In this document: positions 33,542 to 41,676 of the stretch, piece after piece
Numbering within the stretch: position 1 is the stretch's first letter
How the letters are laid out: each line of letters starts with the position of its first letter
From: JACVRW01 sp034664085
GTDB lineage: Bacteria; Actinomycetota; Thermoleophilia; Solirubrobacterales; Thermoleophilaceae
Assembly (NCBI GenBank): GCA_034664085.1
Contig: JAXDII010000092.1
Coordinates: 1-64,000, forward strand
DNA: 64,000 nt
Direction: 5' to 3'
Translations under genes and position numbers: made by a program
The notes under the pieces: model-generated
What the model saw: only the letters and a program-made list of their open reading frames with translations
What the model was told of the DNA's origin: nothing
Databases searched by the model: none

Positions 33542-34336
33542 GTGGCTCGCCCGACCCCACCGCGGCTGCTTGCGATCGCCGGCTCCGACTCCGGTGGCGG
33601 AGCGGGCATCCAGGCGGACCTGAAGGCCTTCGCGCGCTGTGGCGCGCACGGGATGAGCGCCATCACCGCGATCACCGCGCAGAACACGGTGGCGGTGACG
33701 GGCGTCTATCCGGTCCCGGCGGAGGCGATCGTGGAGCAGGTGCGCGCGGTGGCCGACGACATCGGCGTCGACGCCGTCAAGATCGGCATGCTCGGCACCA
33801 GGGAGACGATCGCGGCGGTGGACCGAGCGCTCGACCTGCTCGCCGGCGTCCCGGTGGTGCTGGACCCCGTGATGGTGGCCGAGAGCGGCGCCCGACTGCT
33901 CGACGAGGACGCCGAGGAGGCGCTGCGGACGCGGCTGCTGCCGCGCGTCACGGTCGTCACGCCGAACCTGCCCGAGGCGGCTGTGCTGGCCGGGGTGGAC
34001 TCCCAGGACGCCCACGCCCTCGCCCGCGCCATCCACGCCCTCGGCCCCGCAGCGGTCGTGGTCACCGGCGGACACCGCCAGGAGGGCAGCGACGTCTTCT
34101 TCGACGGCGAGCAGCTCGTCGAGATCCCGGGGGAGCGCCACCCCGACGGGGCCGCGCACGGCTCCGGCTGCACGCACTCGTCGGCGCTCGCCGCGCATCT
34201 CGCGCTCGGCTTCGAGCCGATCGAGGCCGCGCGGATGGCGAAGCAGATCGCGTCCGAGGCGGTGCGCGACGGCCTGCGCGGGATCGGAGCCGGCGCCGGG
34301 CCCGTGGACGTCATCGGCCTGCGCCGCTCGCGTTAG
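33542..34336 (+). CDS. thiD: Hydroxymethylpyrimidine (phosphate) kinase ThiD
   Basis: Phosphorylates the pyrimidine half of thiamine twice. 264 aa ribokinase-fold enzyme: IAGSDSGGGAGIQADLKAF at the start, VKIGMLGTRETI, VLDPVMVAESGARLL, TPNLPEAAVLAG and the anion-hole motif GAAHGSGCTHSSALAAHL with the catalytic Cys region. No other thi gene is present, so it may serve salvage or complement genes elsewhere. Confidence 0.93.
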   Translation: MARPTPPRLLAIAGSDSGGGAGIQADLKAFARCGAHGMSAITAITAQNTVAVTGVYPVPAEAIVEQVRAVADDIGVDAVKIGMLGTRETIAAVDRALDLLAGVPVVLDPVMVAESGARLLDEDAEEALRTRLLPRVTVVTPNLPEAAVLAGVDSQDAHALARAIHALGPAAVVVTGGHRQEGSDVFFDGEQLVEIPGERHPDGAAHGSGCTHSSALAAHLALGFEPIEAARMAKQIASEAVRDGLRGIGAGAGPVDVIGLRRSR

Positions 34337-34411
34337 CCGGCCCTCGGGCCGGGATCGCCGCAGTGGCATAATGAGCCGGTCGCCGCACGCAGTCACATCC
34401 GATTCCTCCGC

Positions 34412-34645
34412 ATGAAGCCCGGCCACGGTGAGGTTCTGCTGGCCGAGGGCGATCCGCGTGTGCGCGCGGAGGAGGAGCTGCTGATCGAGGAGTTCCGCCG
34501 CCAGCTCGACGAGGGCATGTGGGCGGCGGTGCCCACCACCAACGCCGGCAGCGGCCGGCGCGAGGCGCAGATGGTCAGGGACTTCGGCGACATCCCGGAG
34601 GGCGCTGACCGGGTGATCTTCTTCCCGCGCGCCTCGGGTGGCTGA
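34412..34645 (+). CDS. Small conserved-looking hypothetical, 77 aa
   Basis: Acidic N-terminal half (AEGDPRVRAEEELLIEEFRR), then MWAAVPTTNAGSGRREAQMV and FFPRASGG at the end. I do not recognise the family. ATG 34412 has no ribosome binding site. A 14-codon frame starting at ATG 34371 ends in a TGA that overlaps this ATG, so it might be translated by coupling. It overlaps the next gene by 8 bases, which suggests joint expression. Confidence 0.6.
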   Translation: MKPGHGEVLLAEGDPRVRAEEELLIEEFRRQLDEGMWAAVPTTNAGSGRREAQMVRDFGDIPEGADRVIFFPRASGG

Positions 34646-35258
34646 CGGCATGCTGCTTGCCCTGCTCGCCCTCGCCCTGATCACGTTCGTGCTCGCGATC
34701 CCGATGCTCGTGCGCGAGCTGGGCCGTCGGCGCGCCAAGCGCCAGGCGGCGCGCGCGCCGCGCGGCGAGATCGAGCTGCCGCTGTACGACCCCGGCCGCG
34801 AGCGCCGCGCCGAGCAGCGCGCCCGCGAGCTGCTGAAGTCGTGCGTGAACGACGAGGAGTGGGCGATGTACCGCGACCTCGGCTTCATCCGCGTCTCCGG
34901 CAAGCACTCGCGCCGCGAGGCGGACCGCCCCGGCGGCGGCCCCGCGTACGCCTACCTCGTCTACGCGCACAAGCCGATCGTGGCCTTCGTGCCCGGCAGC
35001 GGCCAGCTCCTTAGCGAGTACTGCGTCGAGTTCCCCGACATGAGCGGCACCGGCGGGCGCCACCGCCTGCCCGCCTCTGACGACGTCCTGGCCAAGTGGA
35101 TGGCCCTCACGTCCGACGAGGACCGCGTGATCCACCGCGCCAACATGCACCTGGTCGGCCGTCAGCTCGACCCAGCCCGCGTCCGCCGCGACCTCTGGCG
35201 GCTCGCCGAATGGGAGCGCCGCCGCCAGCGGCGTCGCCAGGTCTCCCGCAGCGAGTGA
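34638..35258 (+). CDS. Membrane-anchored hypothetical, 206 aa
   Basis: One N-terminal membrane helix (about 5-25) is followed by an Arg-rich stop-transfer (GRRRAKRQAARAPRG) and a soluble cytoplasmic domain of about 170 residues ending in a very basic helix (WERRRQRRRQVSRS). No family recognised. Overlaps the small gene before it by 8 bases and ilvD after it by 4, so all three are likely one transcript. A functional link with branched-chain amino-acid synthesis is not evident. Confidence 0.65.
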   Translation: MADGMLLALLALALITFVLAIPMLVRELGRRRAKRQAARAPRGEIELPLYDPGRERRAEQRARELLKSCVNDEEWAMYRDLGFIRVSGKHSRREADRPGGGPAYAYLVYAHKPIVAFVPGSGQLLSEYCVEFPDMSGTGGRHRLPASDDVLAKWMALTSDEDRVIHRANMHLVGRQLDPARVRRDLWRLAEWERRRQRRRQVSRSE

Positions 35259-36928
35259 CCAAGGACCTCCGCAGCCGCAGCCGGGTCATCCTCGACGGCC
35301 CGGATCGAGCCCAGGCGCGCGCGTACCTGAAGGGCGTGGGCTTCGACGACGAGGCGCTCAAGCGCCCGATCATCGGCGTCGCCAACACCTGGACCGAGAC
35401 GATGCCCTGCAACTTCCACCTGCGCCGCCTGGCGGAGAAGGTGAAGGAGGGCGTGCGCGCCGCGGGCGGGACGCCGATGGAGTTCAACACCGTCGCGATC
35501 TCCGACGGCATCACGATGGGCACCGAGGGCATGAAGACCTCGCTGATCAGCCGCGAGGTGATCGCCGACTCGATCGAGCTGGTCGCCCGCGGGCACATGT
35601 TCGACGCCGTGATCGCGCTGTCGGGCTGCGACAAGACGATCCCGGGCTGCGTGATGGCGCTGGCCCGCCTCGACGTGCCCAGCCTCATGCTCTACGGCGG
35701 CTCGATCGCGCCGGGCAGGTGGCGCGGCAAGGACGTGACCATCCAGGACGTGTTCGAGGGCATCGGCGCTCACGCGGCCGGCGACCTCAGCGATGACGAG
35801 CTGACGGATCTCGAGAACCACGCCAGCCCGGGCGCCGGCGCCTGCGGCGGCCAGTTCACGGCCAACACGATGGCGATGGCCTTCGAGGTGCTCGGCATCT
35901 CGCCGATGGGCAGCTCGATGGTGCCGGCGGAGGATGGCAAGAAGGGCAAGGTGGCCGAGGAGTGCGGCCGCCTGGTGCTCGACGTGTTGGAGCGCGACCT
36001 GCGGCCCAGCCAGGTGATCACCAAGCAGTCGCTGGAGAACGCCATCGCCGCCGGGGCGATGTCGGGCGGCTCGACGAACCTGGTGCTGCACCTGCTCGCC
36101 GTCGCCGTCGAGGCCGGCGTCCCGCTCGAGCTCGAGGACTTCGACCGCATCGCCTGGGGCACGCCGCTGCTGTGCGACCTCAAGCCGGGCGGCCGCTACG
36201 TGGCCACCGACCTCTATCGCGCCGGCGGCGTGCCGCTCGTGATCCGGCGTCTCAAGGAGGCCGGGCTGCTGCACTCGGACGCGATCACCGTCACCGGCCA
36301 GACGATCGGCGAGGTGGCCGACGCGGCCGAGGAGGCCGAGGGCCAGGACGTCGTGCGCCCCGTGAGCGACCCGATCAAGCCCAACGGCGGCTTCGCGATC
36401 CTGCGCGGCAACCTCGCGCCCGACGGCTGCGTGGTCAAGCTATCCGGCCACGGTCGCATGGAGCACCGCGGCCCGGCCCGCGTGTTCGAGTGCGAGGAGG
36501 ACGCCTTCGCCGCCGTGATGGCCAAGTCGATCCAGCCCGGCGAGGTGGTCGTGATCCGCAACGAGGGTCCCCAGGGCGGCCCGGGCATGCGCGAGATGCT
36601 GCACGTGACCGCCGCGCTCGTGGGGGAGGGGCTCGGCGATTCGGTCGCCCTGCTCACCGACGGCCGCTTCTCCGGCGCGACCTATGGCTTCATGGCCGGT
36701 CACGTGGCGCCCGAGGCGCCGCACGGCGGGCCGATCGCCGCCGTCCGCGACGGCGACACGGTCGTGTTCGACGTCGCCGGCCGCGAGCTGAACGTGGAGC
36801 TCTCCGACGCCGAGATCGAGGAGCGCCTGCGCGACTACGAGCCGCCGCCGCCGAAGTACCGCACCGGGGTGCTGGGCAAGTACGCGCGCCTCGTCGGCTC
36901 GGCCTCCGAGGGCGCAGTTACGGGATAG
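35255..36928 (+). CDS. ilvD: Dihydroxy-acid dehydratase
   Basis: Third step of valine and isoleucine synthesis and a source of 2-keto acids for leucine and pantothenate. 557 aa. Iron-sulfur ligands: Cys in TETMPCNFHLR, LSGCDKTIPGC and GAGACGGQFTANTM. Also ISDGITMGTEGMKTSL and ILRGNLAPDGCVVK. GTG start within the previous stop codon. No other ilv gene is near. Confidence 0.95.
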   Translation: MTKDLRSRSRVILDGPDRAQARAYLKGVGFDDEALKRPIIGVANTWTETMPCNFHLRRLAEKVKEGVRAAGGTPMEFNTVAISDGITMGTEGMKTSLISREVIADSIELVARGHMFDAVIALSGCDKTIPGCVMALARLDVPSLMLYGGSIAPGRWRGKDVTIQDVFEGIGAHAAGDLSDDELTDLENHASPGAGACGGQFTANTMAMAFEVLGISPMGSSMVPAEDGKKGKVAEECGRLVLDVLERDLRPSQVITKQSLENAIAAGAMSGGSTNLVLHLLAVAVEAGVPLELEDFDRIAWGTPLLCDLKPGGRYVATDLYRAGGVPLVIRRLKEAGLLHSDAITVTGQTIGEVADAAEEAEGQDVVRPVSDPIKPNGGFAILRGNLAPDGCVVKLSGHGRMEHRGPARVFECEEDAFAAVMAKSIQPGEVVVIRNEGPQGGPGMREMLHVTAALVGEGLGDSVALLTDGRFSGATYGFMAGHVAPEAPHGGPIAAVRDGDTVVFDVAGRELNVELSDAEIEERLRDYEPPPPKYRTGVLGKYARLVGSASEGAVTG

Positions 36929-36931
36929 CGG

Positions 36932-37921
36932 CTAGGCCACCTGGGAGCGGCCGTCCGGCGACTGGCCGGCCGACGCCGGGCCGGGCTCCGCCAGGAACTC
37001 CAGCATCAGGTCGTTGAAGGTCTGCGGGCGCTCGGCCATCGGGATGTGGCCGGTGTCCTCCATCACGACCTTGCGGCTGTCGGGGATCAGCCGCTCGAAC
37101 TCGTTGGCGTCCTTCACCGGGATGATCGAGTCGTTCTCGCCCCACACGATCAGCGTCGGCTGGCGGATCTCGGGCAGCCGGTCGCGGAAGTCGTAGTCCA
37201 GGGAGGCGCGCAGGGCGGCCTCGAAGCCGGGCTTGCCGGCTCCCTTGAAGAAGCCCTCGTAGGCCAGGTCGGAGCGCAGCAGGGAGGGGTGGCGCGCGAC
37301 CAGGGCGAGCGAGATGTGGCGCGACCTCGGCCGCGACGCCAGCTGTCGGTGCTGGGCGGCCCCGTAGGCCGCCATCGCGGTCGCGATGCGGCCCAGGGTG
37401 AGTATCGGCCGGGCTGCGAGGTCGGCGCTGGTGATCCCGGCGGCGGACACCAGGATCAGCTGGTCGATGCGCTCGGGCCGCTGGATCGCCACCTCGGCGG
37501 CGATGTAGCCGCCCATCGAGTTGCCGACCATGTCCACGCGTCCCAGGCCGAGCTGCTCGCTCAGCTCGTCCACGTAGCTGGCGTAGCGCGAGATCGTGAT
37601 CCCGTCGGGCGGCATCGGGCTCAGCCCGAACCCCGGCAGGTCGATCGCGATCACGCGCCGCTCCTGGGCCGCGCGTGGCACGTTCTCGAGCCAGTTCTGC
37701 CACTGGCCGCCGAGGCCGTGCACGAACACGATCGGCTCGCGGGGACCGGAGCCGATGTCCACATAGTTGATCTGCGCGCCGTCGACCTCGGCCCGCCGCA
37801 GATGGTCGGACCAGTCGACCGCGCGCCAGTCCGGCTGGGCGGTCTCGCCGTAGCCGTGGCCGGCTCGGCGGGCGGCCCGGAAGCTCGCCGGGCGGGCGGT
37901 CGGGACGAACAGCTTGGACAT
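36932..37921 (-). CDS. Alpha/beta hydrolase
   Basis: 329 residues. Oxyanion region VFVHGLGGQWQNWLENVP; nucleophile elbow GNSMGGYIAAE; acid in WGENDSIIPV; His in DTGHIPMAERP. A full Ser-Asp-His triad is therefore present. A 70-residue N-terminal extension precedes the fold. The substrate could be an ester, lactone or C-C bond. Start ATG 37921 is chosen because TACCCT lies 9 bases upstream; an in-frame ATG at 37966 would cross the promoter shared with the divergent HAD gene. Confidence 0.85.
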   Translation of the reverse strand: MSKLFVPTARPASFRAARRAGHGYGETAQPDWRAVDWSDHLRRAEVDGAQINYVDIGSGPREPIVFVHGLGGQWQNWLENVPRAAQERRVIAIDLPGFGLSPMPPDGITISRYASYVDELSEQLGLGRVDMVGNSMGGYIAAEVAIQRPERIDQLILVSAAGITSADLAARPILTLGRIATAMAAYGAAQHRQLASRPRSRHISLALVARHPSLLRSDLAYEGFFKGAGKPGFEAALRASLDYDFRDRLPEIRQPTLIVWGENDSIIPVKDANEFERLIPDSRKVVMEDTGHIPMAERPQTFNDLMLEFLAEPGPASAGQSPDGRSQVA

Positions 37922-37929
37922 CGCGCTTC

Positions 37930-37936
37930 TAGGGTA
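37930..37936. promoter_or_regulatory. Bidirectional overlapping -10 (TAGGGTA)
   Basis: The 7-base TAGGGTA reads TAGGGT on the plus strand (8 bases before GTG 37944) and TACCCT on the minus strand (9 bases before ATG 37921). Both divergent genes would be leaderless and share the same melted bases. Confidence 0.5.
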
Positions 37937-37943
37937 GGGGCCC

Positions 37944-38510
37944 GTGGCCAAGATCGCGCTGGACATCGACTCGACCCTGCATCCCTACTGGGACCTGCTG
38001 CAGCGGGTGGTGCTGGAGCGCTACGGGGTGGAGCTGCCCTACGAGGAGCAGCGCGACTGGGGCATCACGGTCCTCGAGCGCGACGCGGTCATCCACTGCG
38101 TCGAGGAGACGCATTCGGACGAGAACATCCTCGCGGGCGTGCCGTATGAGAGCGCGGTCGAGACCGTGCGCGACTGGCACGCGCAGGGGCACTGGATCCA
38201 CGTGACCAGCCACCGCCGGCCGCAGACGGCCGCGGCCACCACGCGCTGGCTGGAGCAGATCGGCATGCCCTGCGATGACCTGCACTGCTCTTTCGACAAG
38301 ATCACCCGCTGCGTGGAGCTCGGCGTCGACGTGCTGGTGGACGACAGCCCGGTGAACATCGTGCGGGCGCGTGAGGCGGGCATCGTGCCCGCGACGATCA
38401 TCCACCCCTGGAACGAGGAGCTGGTCGAGCGCGACGGCGTGATCGGTGCGCGCGACTGGACCGGGCTGCGGGCCCAGCTCGAGCCGGTGCTCGACCGGAT
38501 CGGCGCCTAG
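37944..38510 (+). CDS. HAD-superfamily phosphatase, 5'-nucleotidase-like
   Basis: 188 residues. Catalytic Asp pair in ALDIDSTLHPYW (DxDST form), a Ser/His region HVTSHRRPQTAAAT and the acidic motif DVLVDDSPVNI. This pattern fits the 5'(3')-deoxyribonucleotidase type of HAD protein, but the substrate is not proven. Its TAG stop shares CTAG (38507-38510) with the stop of the convergent gene. Confidence 0.75.
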   Translation: MAKIALDIDSTLHPYWDLLQRVVLERYGVELPYEEQRDWGITVLERDAVIHCVEETHSDENILAGVPYESAVETVRDWHAQGHWIHVTSHRRPQTAAATTRWLEQIGMPCDDLHCSFDKITRCVELGVDVLVDDSPVNIVRAREAGIVPATIIHPWNEELVERDGVIGARDWTGLRAQLEPVLDRIGA

Positions 38511-39223
38511 CCCGCGTAGCCGAAGCGCTCCAGCACCGGGATCTCGTGGATCTGCGGCGGCTGGAGGTGGTCCCAGAGGATCCCCGGCGGGCGCCGGTGG
38601 GCGCCGTCGACCTCGATCACCGCCCGCGGCGTGGCGACCAGGCCCACAGGGATGTCGTGCGCGGTCATCAGCAGGTTCTCGCGCAGGATCTGGATCGGGT
38701 GGACGGTCGTGGCGATGATCGTGCGGCGGTCGATCTTGCCGCTCTCGCACAGCAGCGCGTACTCCAGGTCGGAGAAGCCGCCGCCCTTGCCCACCCGCGC
38801 GCCCTTGAGGTTGACCGCCACCGAGCCGGTCAGCACCAGGTCCAGCTCGGGCACCTGGTCCAGGTCGATCACCTTGCCGTACCGCAGCGCGCCCTTGATC
38901 GTGGCCGCCTCGCGCAGCTGCGAGCCGCTGAGCCGGCGCGGGTCGAGCAGGCGGAACGGGTGCTGGTCGCGCAGGCGCGGCACCGCCATCACCAGCACCT
39001 TGCCCTGCTCCAGGGCGAGGCGGCGAGCGTGCGTCTGCGGGGAGTCGGGGTTGGCCTTGAGCGTCTGGGCGCTCGTCCAGGCCGGATGGCGCGCGAGGCG
39101 CTCGGCCGCGACCTTGGCCCCCGCGAAGTTGGGTATGCGGCCCTCCGCGCCCGGGAAGCGGGAGACCCCCTCGCTGTCCATGGCGCGCCAGACGTCGGCG
39201 CGCACCTCGTCCTTCGTGCGCAT
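38507..39223 (-). CDS. 5-formyltetrahydrofolate cyclo-ligase family protein
   Basis: 238 residues of the MTHFS family (COG0212). Start region RTKDEVRADVWRAMDSEG, then VAVNLKGARVGKGGGFSDLEYALL, which corresponds to the ATP-binding GxGxGxxD loop. C-terminal half VHPIQILRENLLMTAHDIPV is typical. The enzyme recycles 5-formyl-THF to methenyl-THF using ATP. Somewhat longer than E. coli YgfA. TACGAT lies 9 bases before its ATG. Confidence 0.8.
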   Translation of the reverse strand: MRTKDEVRADVWRAMDSEGVSRFPGAEGRIPNFAGAKVAAERLARHPAWTSAQTLKANPDSPQTHARRLALEQGKVLVMAVPRLRDQHPFRLLDPRRLSGSQLREAATIKGALRYGKVIDLDQVPELDLVLTGSVAVNLKGARVGKGGGFSDLEYALLCESGKIDRRTIIATTVHPIQILRENLLMTAHDIPVGLVATPRAVIEVDGAHRRPPGILWDHLQPPQIHEIPVLERFGYAG

Positions 39224-39232
39224 CGTCGCGAG

Positions 39233-39238
39233 ATCGTA
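39233..39238 (-). promoter_or_regulatory. Candidate -10 (TACGAT) for the MTHFS-like gene
   Basis: Minus-strand TACGAT, 9 bases before ATG 39223. Confidence 0.45.
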
Positions 39239-39277
39239 CTGTCGCGCCCACGGCCTCTCTGACACACTCGATCCCCG

Positions 39278-40174
39278 ATGCCGGAGTCCACCCGCACGCC
39301 CCTCTCGCCCCGCGAGGCGGAGAGCGAGCCGGTCGCCCGCCCGCTCGTGCCCGCCGAGACCCTGAAGCCGTACCTCCCCGGTACGGAGACGGAGCGCCGC
39401 CTGAACGACTGGGGGCGCTCGGAACGGGTCGAGGGCATCTTCGACGCCACGCTCGTCGAGTTCTTCTACCGGCACTGGTTCCGCGCCGAGGTCGAGGGCA
39501 TCGAGAACGTGCCCGCCACCGGCGGCGCCCTGCTGGTGTCGAACCACTCCGGGGCCCTGCCGCCCGACGCAGCGATGATCGCCAAGTCGATCCGCGAGGA
39601 GCACGCCCACCCGCGCCCGCTCAACATCACCGTCGAGCACTTCTTCAAGGGCTTTCCCGGATTCTCGATGCTGATCCCCAAGATCGGGTGCGTGGCCGCC
39701 CACCCCGCCAACGTCCAGCGGCTGCTCTGGGACGAGGAGCAGCTCGTGCTCGTGTTCCCGGAGGGCCGCAAGGGCACCGAGAAGCTCTACAAGGACCGCT
39801 ACCGGCTGCGGCGCTTCGGCCGCGGCGGGTTCGTCGAGGCCGCGATGCGGGCGCGGGCGCCGATCGTGCCGGTCTGCGTCGTCGGCGCAGAGGAGGCCGC
39901 GCCGGTGTTCGCCCAGCTCGGCCTGTTCAAGCGCCTCACGGGCCTGCTCTATTTCCCGGTCACCCCGACCTTCCCGCACCTCGGCCTGCTCGGGATGCTG
40001 GGCTACCTGCCGGCCAAGTTCAAGATCCGCTTCCTCGAGCCGATCCGGTTCGACGAGGAGGGGCTGCACGAGGACAAGGCGCTGGTGCAGACGGTCGCCC
40101 ACGACGTCAGGGCGCGCATCCAGGAGAACCTCTGGGACATGATCGCCCAGCGCCGGTCGGTGTGGTTCGGATGA
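39278..40174 (+). CDS. Lysophospholipid acyltransferase-like protein
   Basis: 298 residues of the PlsC/LPLAT superfamily. Active-site region LLVSNHSGALPPDAAMIAK, where the HSG-x-x-P-x-D variant replaces the plain HX4D of E. coli PlsC. VLVFPEGRKGTEKLYKDRY is the glycerophosphate-binding motif (FPEG), and PIVPVCVVGAEEA follows. Probably acylates a lipid intermediate. It overlaps the next gene by ATGA; an acyltransferase next to an epimerase-like gene is a recurrent actinobacterial pair. Confidence 0.8.
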   Translation: MPESTRTPLSPREAESEPVARPLVPAETLKPYLPGTETERRLNDWGRSERVEGIFDATLVEFFYRHWFRAEVEGIENVPATGGALLVSNHSGALPPDAAMIAKSIREEHAHPRPLNITVEHFFKGFPGFSMLIPKIGCVAAHPANVQRLLWDEEQLVLVFPEGRKGTEKLYKDRYRLRRFGRGGFVEAAMRARAPIVPVCVVGAEEAAPVFAQLGLFKRLTGLLYFPVTPTFPHLGLLGMLGYLPAKFKIRFLEPIRFDEEGLHEDKALVQTVAHDVRARIQENLWDMIAQRRSVWFG

Positions 40175-41571
40175 CGATCGCCTCCCGCCGCATCCTCGTC
40201 ACGGGCCTGTCGACCTACTGGGGCGGCCGGCTCGCGCAGGCGCTCGAGCGCTTCCCAGAGGTGGAGGCCGTGATCGGCGTCGACAACGAGGAGCCCCAGG
40301 TCGAGCTGGAGCGCACCGAGTACGTGAAGGTGGGGGCGCAGCACGCGCTGCTGCGGCGAGTGGTCGAGGCGGCCGAGATCGACACGGTGGTCGACACCCG
40401 GCTGGTGGTGGACTCCACGACCACCACATCGGCGAAGGCGCACGAGAACAACGTCATCGGCACGATGAACATCCTCGCCGCCTGCTCCGGCGCGCACTCG
40501 CCGGTACGCAAGGTGGTGTTCAAGTCGTCCACGCACTTCTACGGCTGCGAGCAGGACGACCCGGCCTTCTTCGACGAGACGATGGGCCGCCGCCAGCAGC
40601 CGCGCACGGCGATCGAGCGCGACGTCGTGGAGGCGGAGGCCGCGCTGAACGACTTCGCCGAGAAGAACCCCAAGGCGACCGTCACGATCCTGCGCTTCGC
40701 CAACGTGCTGGGCCCCGCCGTGCGCACGTCGCACATCGACCTGTTCTCGCTGCCGGCCGTGCCGATGATCCTCGGCTTCGATCCGCGCTATCAGTTCGTC
40801 CACGAGGACGACGTGGTCCACGCGCTCGAGCACGCCGTCAACCAGCAGGTGCCGGGCGTCTTCAACGTCGCCGGCGACGGCGTGCTGGCGCTGAGCGAGG
40901 TGGCCGGACTGCTCGGCAAGCCGTACGCGCCGGTGCTGCCGTTCTGGGGCACCGGCCTCGCGGCCGCGGCGCTCAGGCGGATCGGCGTGAACATCCCGCC
41001 GGAGGCGCTCAGCCAGCTGCGCTTCGGCCGCGGAGTCGACAACCGCCGCTTCAAGGCGACCGGCTTCCGCTACCAGTACACGAGCCGCGAGGCCGTGCTC
41101 AGGCTGGGCGAGCACATGCGGCTGCACCCTGTCGTGCGCGGCGTGCAGGAGCCCTACCGCTACGAGCGCGAGGTCGAGGACTTCCTGCGCTGGAGCCCGC
41201 ACGTCCGCAACGCTCGCGACAAGGCCGCCGCCGGGCTGAGCCGCGACCAGCTGATCGAGCTGCAGCGCCTGCTGGCCGGCTACGTGGACGTGGTGGACCC
41301 GGCCGACACCGGCCAGGAGGAGCGCGTCCAGGCCGCCGAGCGCGTCGCCGAGACCGCAATCCGGCGGGCCGCGGCCGAGGCCACCCCGCCGCCCGGGTCG
41401 CCGGTCGACCACTACGACGACCTCGCCGCCGAGGAGGTGATCGCGCTGCTGGCCTCGCTGGAGCGCGACGACCTGCAGACGCTGCGCGAGTACGAGCGCG
41501 GCCACGCCAATCGCAGCCACGTGCTCTCGGCGATCGATTCGGTGCTGGCGCGGCGCGAGGCGCCGGTTTAG
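40171..41571 (+). CDS. NAD-dependent epimerase-like protein with C-terminal helical module
   Basis: 466 residues. Extended-SDR N-terminal domain (about 1-330): VTGLSTYWGGRLAQALE (Rossmann loop with a non-standard TGLSTYWGG instead of TGGxGFIG), then VVFKSSTHFYGCEQDD and FVHEDDVVHALEHAV. The catalytic Tyr-x3-Lys is not obvious, so activity is uncertain. The last 45 residues (YDDLAAEEVIALLASLERDD and onward to ANRSHVLSAI) form a short helical module of a kind found at the ends of various actinobacterial proteins. Coupled to the acyltransferase. Confidence 0.75.
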   Translation: MTIASRRILVTGLSTYWGGRLAQALERFPEVEAVIGVDNEEPQVELERTEYVKVGAQHALLRRVVEAAEIDTVVDTRLVVDSTTTTSAKAHENNVIGTMNILAACSGAHSPVRKVVFKSSTHFYGCEQDDPAFFDETMGRRQQPRTAIERDVVEAEAALNDFAEKNPKATVTILRFANVLGPAVRTSHIDLFSLPAVPMILGFDPRYQFVHEDDVVHALEHAVNQQVPGVFNVAGDGVLALSEVAGLLGKPYAPVLPFWGTGLAAAALRRIGVNIPPEALSQLRFGRGVDNRRFKATGFRYQYTSREAVLRLGEHMRLHPVVRGVQEPYRYEREVEDFLRWSPHVRNARDKAAAGLSRDQLIELQRLLAGYVDVVDPADTGQEERVQAAERVAETAIRRAAAEATPPPGSPVDHYDDLAAEEVIALLASLERDDLQTLREYERGHANRSHVLSAIDSVLARREAPV

Positions 41572-41636
41572 CGTCAGCTTCGTCCGGGAGCGCCGCAACG
41601 GCGGTTTCAGCGGCGTCCGGCCGCCGAATCCCTCTT

Positions 41637-41676
41637 TACACTGCCGGCAGGCGGCCGGAAGCCGCCTCCGCTAGCA
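41637..41676 (+). promoter_or_regulatory. Promoter (TACACT) and leader hairpin before the L,D-transpeptidase gene
   Basis: TACACT at 41637-41642 predicts a start near 41649. From exactly there, AGGCGGC (41649-41655) pairs perfectly with GCCGCCT (41661-41667) around CGGAA. ATG 41677 follows 9 bases later with no ribosome binding site. The 28-base leader would therefore be almost all hairpin. Confidence 0.45.

Noticed and set aside
34371..34415. A 14-codon leader peptide regulating the 34412 gene
   Set aside because: The predicted -10 (CATAAT, 34367-34372) overlaps its ATG, so it may not be on the transcript; it has no regulatory codon run.
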